A stretch of DNA of 64,000 bases, taken from positions 806,001 to 870,000 of the forward strand of contig OW818699.1 in NCBI GenBank assembly GCA_942493385.1, in the 5' to 3' direction. Below, piece after piece: positions 27,345 to 35,480 of the stretch. Source of the stretch: UBA8389 sp942493385 (lineage in GTDB: Bacteria > Bacteroidota > Bacteroidia > Bacteroidales > UBA1402). The notes beneath the pieces were generated by a model, which was not told the DNA's origin, searched no databases, and saw nothing but the letters and a program-made list of their open reading frames with translations. The position numbers were made by a program, and so were the translations under genes. Position 1 is the first letter of the stretch. Each line of letters opens with the position of its first letter.

Positions 27345-29504
27345 ATGAAAGTTTATCAATCTAATGAAATCAAGAACATCTCAATAATCGGGAGTTCAAG
27401 ATCTGGGAAAACCACTCTTGCAGAAGCGATGCTTTTCGAGAGTGGTTTAATAAAACGTCGCGGAACCGTAGAAGCGCACAATACTGTGTGCGACTATTTC
27501 CCAGTAGAACACGAGTACGGCTACTCCGTTTTTTCCACGCTTTTTCACGTGGAGTGGATGGGTAAGAAGCTGAATTTTATTGATTGTCCCGGGTCGGACG
27601 ACTTTGTAGGCGGCGCAGTAACTGCCTTGAATGTAACCGATACCGCACTTTTGCTGATTAACGGAGCTTATGGTGTCGAAGTCGGCACCCAAAACAGTTT
27701 CCGCAATACTGAAAAATACAACAAACCTGTCATTTTCGTCGTCAACCAGCTTGACCAAGACAAGGCAGATTTCGACAAAATTTTGGAACAACTCCGTGAA
27801 AACTACGGTCCCAAGGTTGTTCCCGTTCAATATCCCATCGCTACCGGTCCAGGATTCAATTCCGTCATCGATGTGTTGATGATGAAACGCTACACTTGGA
27901 AACCCGAGGGTGGAGTTCCTACCATCGACGATATTCCAGCTGAAGAAATGGCTAAGGCAGAAGCCTGGCATCAGACATTGGTAGAAGCCGCCGCTGAAAA
28001 TGACGAAAACCTCATGGAGAAATTCTTTGATCAGGGTACGCTCGTCGAAGACGAAGTACGCGATGGCATTCGTCACGGATTGGTTTCTCGCGGTATATTC
28101 CCCGTATTTTGTGTTTGCGCAGGTCGCGACATGGGCATCCGCCGTCTGATGGAATTCCTTGGCAACGTCGTTCCCTACGTAACCGACATGCCCAAGTTCC
28201 ACAATGTGGCCGGTGAAGAAGTAAACCCGGAACCGAACGGTCCCACCAGCCTTTATTTCTTCAAGACCTCCGTCGAACCCCACATCGGTGAAGTCTCTTA
28301 TTTCAAAGTGATGTCTGGTAAAGTGCATGAAGGTGACGACATGTTGAATGCCAACCGCGGCTCCAAGGAGCGCATCGCACAATTATTCGCCGTGGCAGGT
28401 TCTACAAGAATTCCCGTGGAACAACTGGTAGCAGGTGACATCGGCGCCACCGTTAAACTAAAGGATGTAAAGACTGGCAATACATTGAACGGCAAGGGCA
28501 CAGAAAGTACCTTCGACTTTATCAAATACCCAGCATCCAAATACCGTCGTGCCATCAAACCTGTGAATGAAGCCGACATTGAAAAAATGATGGTGATCCT
28601 CAACCGCATGCGTGAAGAAGATCCGACATGGGTGGTTGAACAGTCCAAAGAGCTGAAACAAACCATCGTGCACGGTCAGGGAGAATTCCATCTTCGCACC
28701 TTGAAATGGCGCATGGAAAACAACGACAAGACGCCCATTCAGTTTATCGAACCCCGTATCCCGTATCGTGAAACCATCACCAAGCAATCCAGGGCCGATT
28801 ACCGTCACCGCAAACAATCCGGTGGTTCCGGTCAATTCGGAGAAGTTCATCTCATCGTTGAACCTTATGTGGAAGGCATGGCAATGCCAGAAATCTACAA
28901 GTTCGGTGGTCAGGAATTCAAGATTTCAGCCCGTGATGTTCAAGAAATCAAACTCGACTGGGGCGGCAAACTTATTTTTGTGAACAGCGTCGTCGGTGGT
29001 GCCATCGACACCCGCTTCCTACCTGCCATCCTAAAGGGCATCATGGCCCGCATGGAACAAGGCCCGTTGACCGGTTCCTACGCCCGTGACGTTCGTGTCA
29101 TCGTTTACGACGGCAAGATGCACCCGGTGGATTCCAATGAAATCTCCTTCATGCTGGCCGGTCGCAACGCCTTCAGCGAAGCCTTCAAGAATGCTGGTCC
29201 CAAGATCCTTGAACCCATCTACGATGTGGAAGTCTTTGTTCCCGGCGACCGCATGGGTGACGTCATGGGTGACCTGCAAGGCCGCCGTGCCATCATCATG
29301 GGCATGAGCAGCGAGAAGGGTTACGAAAAGCTTTCAGCCAGAGTGCCTTTGAAGGAAATGTCCAGCTACTCCACCTCCTTGAGTTCCCTTACCGGTGGAC
29401 GCGCCTCCTTCGCCATGAAGTTCTTTGCCTACGAGTTGGTTCCCGCCGACGTACAGGACAAGTTGCTTAAGGAATACGAAGCACAGCAGCAGGAAAAAGA
29501 TTAA
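27345..29504 (+). CDS. fusA2: EF-G2-like elongation factor G paralogue, predicted GTPase-deficient
   Basis: A 719-residue protein with EF-G architecture. The ATG at 27345 gives MKVYQSNEIKNISIIG; a 60-nt in-frame extension upstream is not family-like. The P-loop GSSRSGKTT is intact (Lys22). The G4 motif is NQLD at 134-137 instead of NKxD. The G3/switch-II motif reads DCPGSDDF, with Ser84 where canonical EF-G has the catalytic His (DTPGH). Domains II-V are complete (GQGEFHLRTLKW, ending KEMSSYSTSLSSLTGGRASF). From memory, the Bacteroides EF-G2 (FusA2) paralogue supports translocation without GTP hydrolysis and is induced under carbon limitation. This protein is very similar to it in N-terminal sequence. 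Upstream is a long leader of about 60 nt. Confidence 0.88.
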   Translation: MKVYQSNEIKNISIIGSSRSGKTTLAEAMLFESGLIKRRGTVEAHNTVCDYFPVEHEYGYSVFSTLFHVEWMGKKLNFIDCPGSDDFVGGAVTALNVTDTALLLINGAYGVEVGTQNSFRNTEKYNKPVIFVVNQLDQDKADFDKILEQLRENYGPKVVPVQYPIATGPGFNSVIDVLMMKRYTWKPEGGVPTIDDIPAEEMAKAEAWHQTLVEAAAENDENLMEKFFDQGTLVEDEVRDGIRHGLVSRGIFPVFCVCAGRDMGIRRLMEFLGNVVPYVTDMPKFHNVAGEEVNPEPNGPTSLYFFKTSVEPHIGEVSYFKVMSGKVHEGDDMLNANRGSKERIAQLFAVAGSTRIPVEQLVAGDIGATVKLKDVKTGNTLNGKGTESTFDFIKYPASKYRRAIKPVNEADIEKMMVILNRMREEDPTWVVEQSKELKQTIVHGQGEFHLRTLKWRMENNDKTPIQFIEPRIPYRETITKQSRADYRHRKQSGGSGQFGEVHLIVEPYVEGMAMPEIYKFGGQEFKISARDVQEIKLDWGGKLIFVNSVVGGAIDTRFLPAILKGIMARMEQGPLTGSYARDVRVIVYDGKMHPVDSNEISFMLAGRNAFSEAFKNAGPKILEPIYDVEVFVPGDRMGDVMGDLQGRRAIIMGMSSEKGYEKLSARVPLKEMSSYSTSLSSLTGGRASFAMKFFAYELVPADVQDKLLKEYEAQQQEKD

Positions 29505-29524
29505 TCATTTCCCGAATTTATACG

Positions 29525-29560
29525 AACGAAGCTGTCTCAAAAGGGCAGCTTCGTTTCTTT
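29525..29560 (+). terminator. Terminator after the EF-G2 gene
   Basis: AACGAAGCTG at 29525-29534 pairs perfectly with CAGCTTCGTT at 29546-29555, followed by TTCTTTT. It lies between convergent genes and reaches the stop codon of the TonB receptor. Confidence 0.8.
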
Positions 29561-31908
29561 TAGAATCCAACTTTATAACTGATGTTTGGTATAAAGATGA
29601 CCTTGGAGTTCTCGTCGATAGCGTGTGTGACATAGTTGTACTTGAAGCCGTAGAAGTCCCTTTGCTGAGTCATGTTGATGACCTTTAGCGCAAATTCATG
29701 CGCCGTTTTTACCTTATTGATGGTGTAGCTCATGGTGAAGTGAGCCAAGATGGAAGGCGACAATTGCTTGGAAAAGGCCTTGGACTCATCGAAAATGGCA
29801 CGCTGCTGTGCAATGGATTCAGCCATCTTCACCGGTGAATAGCGGTCGCCACCCTGGTAACTCAACCGGACGTTGGCGCTCAACACATTTTGACGAGCGT
29901 AGCCCATTTGCCATTCCTTGCCAACTAACAAATTGAACAGGTAGTTTCGGTTGTATCGGGTATTCCGCAATATCCCATCTCCACCCCGATATTTCGATTG
30001 GAACAACGATGCGGTGAACATGTAGTAGTAACCCTCCGAAATGTATTTCTCCAACGAAAGGTCCATTCCATAATTTCTGCCTTTGCCCGAGTTCTCCAGC
30101 TTGTGGTTGAAAAACCAGTCTGCCTGAAGGTTCAAAAAGGAATAGGAGCTGTCGGCAATGACTGGCACGTCGTACAGTTGTTGATAATAGAATTCAGTCC
30201 TTAAATGGAGGAATTCGCTGATGCTCCAATCGTGGCTCAGCACATAATGGTTCGCTTTGGTAAAATCTAGATTCTTGTTGTAGAGCGCGTCGTTGTGGGC
30301 TTTGTCCTTGGTGAAATAGTAGTTCAAACGCTCCAACCTACTGTGCGCACCATAAGCAAGTCCCAAAGATTGATTCGGTTGGTATTGCCACTTGAACCCA
30401 AGTCTGGGTTCAAGGGTGTAATTCCCATTCAAGGTAAAAATCTGCGAATTGACGCCCACGTTCATGTTCAACTTGTCCGTAAGCCTGTAGGAAGAATTTG
30501 TAAAGGCCGAAATCAAGGAACTGGAGCCCTGCTGATCCACCAGCGTCTGCAACGGCGTGTTCGGCTGAATCGACTTCTTTAGCCTCATGTTGTACAACAT
30601 TTCCGTGAAGACAAAACCACTCTTGTTGGTGTGTCTGGCGTTGAACTTCGTATTGATGAACGAGGACAATACCAAGTTGCCATTCACGGTTGAAATGTCG
30701 CTGAACGGATTCAACGCATACGCATTGTCCAATCTCCCCGTGGCGAATGCGATGCCATTGACCGTGCCGGCCAAGCTGGTCTTGATGTACGATTTCTTGT
30801 TAATCAATAATTTATGCGTCAATCCCGTAGATGCCATGAATTGGTTGGCGTCTTGGTTTTCTTTGTCGCTGTCGTAAACCCACAACGAACTGTCCCTTTT
30901 CTCAGTAGCACCCGAATGGTCCATCAATCCGATGCCCCACAACGTGAATACACCCGCTTTTTTGGTCGGGAAATTCAGCTTGAAAGACAAATCCTGATAC
31001 GTCACACCATCTGTGGTCTTGGGCATCAAAGGCATGACCAATCCCAATGTGGAATATCGATAATTGAACAAGTACGACGAACCGTTTTTCTTGCTGATGG
31101 GTCCTTCGGAAGCGGCGTCGATACCAATTATGCCAATTTGAAATGTATGCTCGTATTTTTGGTTGTTCCCGTTGCGCATGAAGATGTCGAAGACCCCGCT
31201 CAGTGCATTGCCGTATTCAGCCGGAAAGGCTCCAGTCATGAAATCGGAGTTGGCCACCAACTGGCTGCTCAAGGCCGTCAAGGCGCCTCCGCCAAAAGAC
31301 GACAAATCAGCGAAGTGGTTGGGATTCGGTATTTCAACGCCCTCCATTTTCCATTGTAGGAACTTAGGGTTGTTACCACGCACCACGATGCCATTTTCAC
31401 CGTTGTTGCTCGCAACTCCTGCAAATGATGAGGCCAATCGAGCCAAGTCGTCAAAGCCACCCGCATACCGACTGGCTTCCTCCATGCTCAGCATTCGACT
31501 GCTGACCGTCGACATGGGGTTCAGCGGCAAGGTTTTCGTGTCGTTGGGCCTCACCACCACTTCTGCCAGTTGCCTATTGTCATCCTTCATTGTCACGGTA
31601 AGGAATGTTTCCCTGGCCGAACCAACAATGACTTCGCGGATCAAAGCTGGTTCGTAACCGAGTATCGTCACTCGAACGTCATAACGCCCTAGGGCAACAC
31701 CAGCGATTTTAAAATTTCCGGCTTCGTCCGTTGTCGTACCGGCCAGTGGGTTGGAATTCAATACGACCACCGTCGCATAGGCAATCGGTTGGTTGGAGGC
31801 GTTGTCGGTGACAGTCCCTCGCACTGTCTGAACCGCTTTTTGAGCATTCATTGCAAAGGCACTTAACAGGAACAAGAGGAATGTAAGGGAATGTCGAATA
31901 CGTTTCAT
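29560..31908 (-). CDS. TonB-dependent outer-membrane receptor, non-SusC type
   Basis: A 782-residue receptor. A signal peptide (LLFLLSAFAMNAQ) precedes a carboxypeptidase-regulatory-like domain (VRGTVTDNASNQPIAYATVV, LGRYDVRVTILGYEP). A TonB-box-like LAEVVVRP is near residue 113. The plug (DDLARLASSFAGVASN, ENGIVVRGNNPKFLQWKMEG) and a barrel follow, ending in FIPNISYKVGF. No SusD partner is present, so a glycan transporter role is unlikely; metal chelates, peptides or other small ligands are possible. The upstream LuxR-type regulator gene on the same strand, 83 bp away, and the palindrome in its promoter suggest specific control. Confidence 0.88.
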   Translation of the reverse strand: MKRIRHSLTFLLFLLSAFAMNAQKAVQTVRGTVTDNASNQPIAYATVVVLNSNPLAGTTTDEAGNFKIAGVALGRYDVRVTILGYEPALIREVIVGSARETFLTVTMKDDNRQLAEVVVRPNDTKTLPLNPMSTVSSRMLSMEEASRYAGGFDDLARLASSFAGVASNNGENGIVVRGNNPKFLQWKMEGVEIPNPNHFADLSSFGGGALTALSSQLVANSDFMTGAFPAEYGNALSGVFDIFMRNGNNQKYEHTFQIGIIGIDAASEGPISKKNGSSYLFNYRYSTLGLVMPLMPKTTDGVTYQDLSFKLNFPTKKAGVFTLWGIGLMDHSGATEKRDSSLWVYDSDKENQDANQFMASTGLTHKLLINKKSYIKTSLAGTVNGIAFATGRLDNAYALNPFSDISTVNGNLVLSSFINTKFNARHTNKSGFVFTEMLYNMRLKKSIQPNTPLQTLVDQQGSSSLISAFTNSSYRLTDKLNMNVGVNSQIFTLNGNYTLEPRLGFKWQYQPNQSLGLAYGAHSRLERLNYYFTKDKAHNDALYNKNLDFTKANHYVLSHDWSISEFLHLRTEFYYQQLYDVPVIADSSYSFLNLQADWFFNHKLENSGKGRNYGMDLSLEKYISEGYYYMFTASLFQSKYRGGDGILRNTRYNRNYLFNLLVGKEWQMGYARQNVLSANVRLSYQGGDRYSPVKMAESIAQQRAIFDESKAFSKQLSPSILAHFTMSYTINKVKTAHEFALKVINMTQQRDFYGFKYNYVTHAIDENSKVIFIPNISYKVGF

Positions 31909-31939
31909 AGGTGTGGGTGTTAAAAGACTTTCGATGCCT

Positions 31940-31947
31940 CAAAAGTA
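31940..31947 (-). promoter_or_regulatory. -7 element of the TonB-dependent receptor gene
   Basis: TACTTTTG on the minus strand matches TAnnTTTG exactly, 31 bp upstream of the ATG at 31908. Confidence 0.55.
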
Positions 31948-31970
31948 TTTTTAACCCACCCGCTTGTCAA

Positions 31971-31986
31971 TACTGATTAATCAGTA
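31971..31986. promoter_or_regulatory. 16-bp perfect palindrome, candidate operator
   Basis: TACTGATTAATCAGTA is its own reverse complement. Its centre is 35 bp upstream of the centre of the -7 element at 31940-31947, which places it at about -42. It begins 5 bp beyond the stop codon of the LuxR-type gene. There is no T-run, so terminator use is unlikely. Confidence 0.55.
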
Positions 31987-31991
31987 ATTGT

Positions 31992-32780
31992 TTACAATAG
32001 GCCTAAATTGGATGCCAGAATGACCGCTTCGAACGAATTGTTTGCTCCAAGTTTTTCCAAAAAACGTTGGCGGTGCGTATTGACCGTGTGGACACTGATG
32101 GAAAGCTTGTCGGAAATTTCCTTGCTTAAGAATCCTTTTTTGACCAAATCCAATATCTCCAGTTCCCGTTTGGTGAGCACCACATGCATCTTTTCCTTCA
32201 AGGTGGTGTTGGTGGAGTGGAACGGAATGATGTGCCCCGTTCTGAAATTAAAAAGCTGGCTTTTGAAACCCTCGCTTTCATCTTGGTTCGGTGAGATATC
32301 AATGATACTGATCATCAACCATGCATTCCCGAAAGCATCCATTTCTAGTATTTGATGCTGCTCAATAACTCGAACATAGTGATTATCCGCATTCAAAATC
32401 CGGTATTCGTTGATGAACTTGAAATTGGCCTTCTCATCGGCTGTAAATTTCAAGGAAAGTTTCAATACCGAAACACCACTGATCATCAAGTTCACAAAGT
32501 CGTCCGGATGGATCTTCTCGTCCAAAAAGGTTTGTCCTTTTTCCATGATCATGGAAAAATCATAGCCCAACAACACCCCGTAATTTGGAGAATAGAACAC
32601 ATGTTCCTTTTTGTGGATGTCAAAAACACTGATGCCACTGTCGCTCAAGGCGGCCAAAGACTGTAACAAAGGCTTATGTTTCTCGAGCTTGGAATAATCC
32701 AACTCCGATTCGACGAAGTTAAATTGACCCAGAATCTCGTGAAAGGTTTCAGCAATGTGGGTGATTTCGGATGGAGTCAT
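31992..32780 (-). CDS. PAS and LuxR-type DNA-binding regulator
   Basis: A 262-residue cytoplasmic regulator. The start at 32780 is chosen because the alternative at 32807 lies upstream of a perfect -7 element (32797-32804). Residues about 60-180 form a PAS-like fold (VFDIHKKEHVFYSPNYG, YRILNADNHYVRVIEQHQI). The C-terminal 65 residues are a LuxR/GerE helix-turn-helix (LTKRELEILDLVKKGFLSKE, ISVHTVNTHRQRFLEKLGA). No phosphoacceptor receiver domain is present, so the PAS domain may sense a ligand or redox state directly. The best candidate target is the adjacent TonB receptor promoter with its palindrome. Confidence 0.85.
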   Translation of the reverse strand: MTPSEITHIAETFHEILGQFNFVESELDYSKLEKHKPLLQSLAALSDSGISVFDIHKKEHVFYSPNYGVLLGYDFSMIMEKGQTFLDEKIHPDDFVNLMISGVSVLKLSLKFTADEKANFKFINEYRILNADNHYVRVIEQHQILEMDAFGNAWLMISIIDISPNQDESEGFKSQLFNFRTGHIIPFHSTNTTLKEKMHVVLTKRELEILDLVKKGFLSKEISDKLSISVHTVNTHRQRFLEKLGANNSFEAVILASNLGLL

Positions 32781-32796
32781 CTGCAAGGCATTTTTG

Positions 32797-32804
32797 CAAA
32801 TATA
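32797..32804 (-). promoter_or_regulatory. -7 element of the LuxR-type regulator gene
   Basis: TATATTTG is a perfect TAnnTTTG match on the minus strand. It implies a 5' leader of about 10 nt before the ATG at 32780 and rules out the upstream start. Confidence 0.6.
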
Positions 32805-32836
32805 CAAGAAAAATCAGCAGACCACCTCCAAGGCGC

Positions 32837-34792
32837 TTATTCTTGAATTGATAGCCTTCGGATGCGTGTTTTTTCGGAGTAGGGGATTAGAATGGGTATT
32901 TTTTCCTCGATGGTCGAACTGGTATCCAAGCCAAGTGCTTTCACATCGTTGCTGCTGATGCTTCTTAAAATGTTGTGCAAGTTCATGACGAAACGTTCCC
33001 ATCCGTGCATTTTGTAATCCACCGTCAGCACACGGTCCAAGTTCACAAAGAGGAAATTGGACGTGATGTCGAATTGTCGAAGCGATTCAAACGGACTTTG
33101 AAGGCTGAATTCCCCACTTCTGACCATATCCTCGATGACTTCCCTGAAATACAGGTTGATGCGACGTTCAATCTTGAAACCCAATTTGAAATCGATTTTA
33201 ATCAGTGTGCCCGGAATAATCGGATTTACCTTGTATTCGAAGGTATTTGGTGCATCGTCGTTGTCAATGTGCAACAAAAAGTAGGTGTTGGCCCTTTTCG
33301 GATGTTTTCGGAAGATGGAATAGATAATCTTTGATTCAATTTCCATGGGTTCGTCCGCCTTGGTGATGTACACCAAGTTGGCGCTTAGGTATGGGATTTT
33401 CGTGTCGTTTTTCAATACCCTGAAATGTTCCAGGTAGTTTTCAAGATTAGTGAAAGTAATGTAACGGTTTTTGATCTTTCGACCGTAATACCAACCGTAC
33501 ATCAGCACAAAGAATACCAAAGCCAAAACGATGGTGAACCAACCACCATGCATGAACTTGTTCAAATTGGCGATTAAAAAGACGCCTTCGATAGTCAGAT
33601 AGATTCCTAATATGAGGATTCGGTATGCTTTTCCAAATTTTTTAGTGGACAACCAGTTTGAAAGCAACAGGGTGGTCATCAGCATGGTTATTGTGATGGA
33701 AAGACCATAGGCCGCTTCCATGCTGGAGGAACTCCCAAAAAAGACGACCACGAAGCAACAGGCTATCCACAAAAACCAATTTACAAAGGGAATGTACACT
33801 TGACCAATAATGATGGAAGGATAATTGACCTTGAATTTCGGCCAGAAATTCAAGGAAATGGCTTCACTCACCAAAGTATAGGATCCACTGATCAATGCCT
33901 GACTGGCGATGATGGCCGCTGCTGTAGCGATGATGATGCCAGGCATGAGGAACCAATCTGGCATAATGGCGAAAAATGGATTATCGGTCAACGCTTGGGT
34001 TGGATGATTCAAGACCCAAGCACCTTGGCCGAAATAGGTCAGTACCAGCATTGTTTTTACAAAAATCCATGAAATGCGAATGTTCTTGATGCCGCAATGT
34101 CCCAAATCTGAATACAACGCTTCCGCTCCCGTAGTGGCTAGGAAAACGGCACCTAACAAAAGAATGCCACTCGGATATTCTAGCAACAATTTGATGGCAT
34201 AATAGGGATTAATAGCCATAAGTACGTGCGGAAGTGTCACAATCTGTGCTACCCCGAGTATGCCCAACATCAGAAACCAAACCAGCATGATTGGGCCAAA
34301 AAGTTTTCCGATGAAGTTGGATCCAAACCGTTGGAACGAAAATAGGCCGGTCAAGATGAAAAGGACCAAGGGGATAACCGGTATGTTCGGGTTGATGATG
34401 TTCAAGCCCTCGATGGCAGAAGTCACGGTAATAGCCGGGGTTATCACACCGTCAGCAAGCAAGGTGCTACCTCCAATCATCGTAATGATGACCATCAATG
34501 TTGATTTCTTTTTCAACAAGGCGAACAAAGCAAAAATACCTCCTTCACCATGGTTGTCAGCACGAAGTGTTATCAGCACATACTTGATGGTTGTCTGCAG
34601 CGTCAGCGTCCAAAAAATACAGGAAATGCCACCCAGCACCAAGAGTTCACTAATGCCAGAACCTCCTGTAATAATTGCTTTCAACACATAAAGCGGGCTC
34701 GTTCCGATATCGCCATAGACGATGCCCAAGGTTACAATGAGTCCGGCAATGGTAATTTTACGGATGCCAGACGGATTATTCGAATCACTCAT
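32837..34792 (-). CDS. kup: Kup-type potassium uptake transporter
   Basis: A 651-residue K+ symporter of the KUP/HAK/KT family with about 12 membrane segments. The family N-terminus is obvious (GIVYGDIGTSPLYVLKAI), as are DNHGEGGIFALFALLKKKS and the C-terminal cytosolic domain of about 200 residues. Kup is expected to be a K+/H+ symporter with moderate affinity. The start overlaps the end of kdpE by 8 bp, so kdpD, kdpE and kup form one tightly packed operon. That puts constitutive-type K+ uptake under the same transcript as the Kdp sensor. Confidence 0.95.
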   Translation of the reverse strand: MSDSNNPSGIRKITIAGLIVTLGIVYGDIGTSPLYVLKAIITGGSGISELLVLGGISCIFWTLTLQTTIKYVLITLRADNHGEGGIFALFALLKKKSTLMVIITMIGGSTLLADGVITPAITVTSAIEGLNIINPNIPVIPLVLFILTGLFSFQRFGSNFIGKLFGPIMLVWFLMLGILGVAQIVTLPHVLMAINPYYAIKLLLEYPSGILLLGAVFLATTGAEALYSDLGHCGIKNIRISWIFVKTMLVLTYFGQGAWVLNHPTQALTDNPFFAIMPDWFLMPGIIIATAAAIIASQALISGSYTLVSEAISLNFWPKFKVNYPSIIIGQVYIPFVNWFLWIACCFVVVFFGSSSSMEAAYGLSITITMLMTTLLLSNWLSTKKFGKAYRILILGIYLTIEGVFLIANLNKFMHGGWFTIVLALVFFVLMYGWYYGRKIKNRYITFTNLENYLEHFRVLKNDTKIPYLSANLVYITKADEPMEIESKIIYSIFRKHPKRANTYFLLHIDNDDAPNTFEYKVNPIIPGTLIKIDFKLGFKIERRINLYFREVIEDMVRSGEFSLQSPFESLRQFDITSNFLFVNLDRVLTVDYKMHGWERFVMNLHNILRSISSNDVKALGLDTSSTIEEKIPILIPYSEKTRIRRLSIQE

Positions 34793-35480
34793 TTATATTC
34801 TTCAATCTGTATCCAATGCCAGGTTCTGTGATCAATATCTGCGGAATGGATGGGTTTTGTTCAATTTTTCTTCGAATTTGGGCTACGTGAACCCTTAAAG
34901 TCTGAAAATTGTCGGCATAATGGACGCCCCAAATCTCTTTCATAATGAAATTGTGGGTCAATACTCGGTCGGCGTGGCGGATCATCAAGGCTAAAATGGA
35001 ATATTCGGTTGCCGTAAGTTTCACTTCAGCCTCATTCACCTTGACCACACGAGCGGTTTGGTCAACAACCAATCCACCGCTTCTGAAAACAGGGCATTCT
35101 TCAATTTTCAACGAATGCCTCAACGAAACCCTTATTCTTGCAAGTAATTCACCTGTATTGAAAGGTTTTGTAATGTAATCGTCTGCGCCACCGTCCAAGG
35201 CCGATATCTTGGTTTCCTCATCGTCTTGTACCGTCAACACGAGGATGGGCGTTTTTGACCATTCTCGGATCTGATTCAACACGGTCAGACCGCCATGGTC
35301 GGGCAAACCAAGGTCCAGCAAGATGACATCCGGTCTGGTCATGGTGGTCTGCAACAAGCCGTTTTTTGCATTGTCGGCCTCAAAAACCCTATAATCATTG
35401 GCCTCCAAGGCCATTTTTAGTAGATGCCGAATTGGTGGTTCGTCGTCGATGATGAGTACCTTATATTTGTTGCTATCCAT
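34785..35480 (-). CDS. kdpE: KdpE-like response regulator
   Basis: A 231-residue OmpR/PhoB-type regulator starting MDSNKYKVLIIDDEPPIRHL at 35480. The receiver domain has the acidic pair DDE, a phosphorylated Asp in VILLDLGLPDHGG near residue 55, and Lys in DYITKPF. The winged-helix effector domain ends IGYRLKNINE. The start overlaps the kdpD stop by 8 bp. It should bind the divergent kdpF promoter after phosphorylation by KdpD at low K+ or high osmolarity. The ATG at 35498 would lengthen the overlap and lacks family similarity. Confidence 0.92.
   Translation of the reverse strand: MDSNKYKVLIIDDEPPIRHLLKMALEANDYRVFEADNAKNGLLQTTMTRPDVILLDLGLPDHGGLTVLNQIREWSKTPILVLTVQDDEETKISALDGGADDYITKPFNTGELLARIRVSLRHSLKIEECPVFRSGGLVVDQTARVVKVNEAEVKLTATEYSILALMIRHADRVLTHNFIMKEIWGVHYADNFQTLRVHVAQIRRKIEQNPSIPQILITEPGIGYRLKNINE

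Noticed and set aside
27447..28382. Long open frame (311 codons) on the minus strand
   Set aside because: It is fully antisense to the EF-G2 gene, has no family resemblance and follows from the codon usage of the real gene.
31971..31986. Palindrome as terminator of the LuxR-type gene
   Set aside because: Only A/T-rich 8-bp arms with no loop and no T-run; its position relative to the next -7 element fits an operator better.
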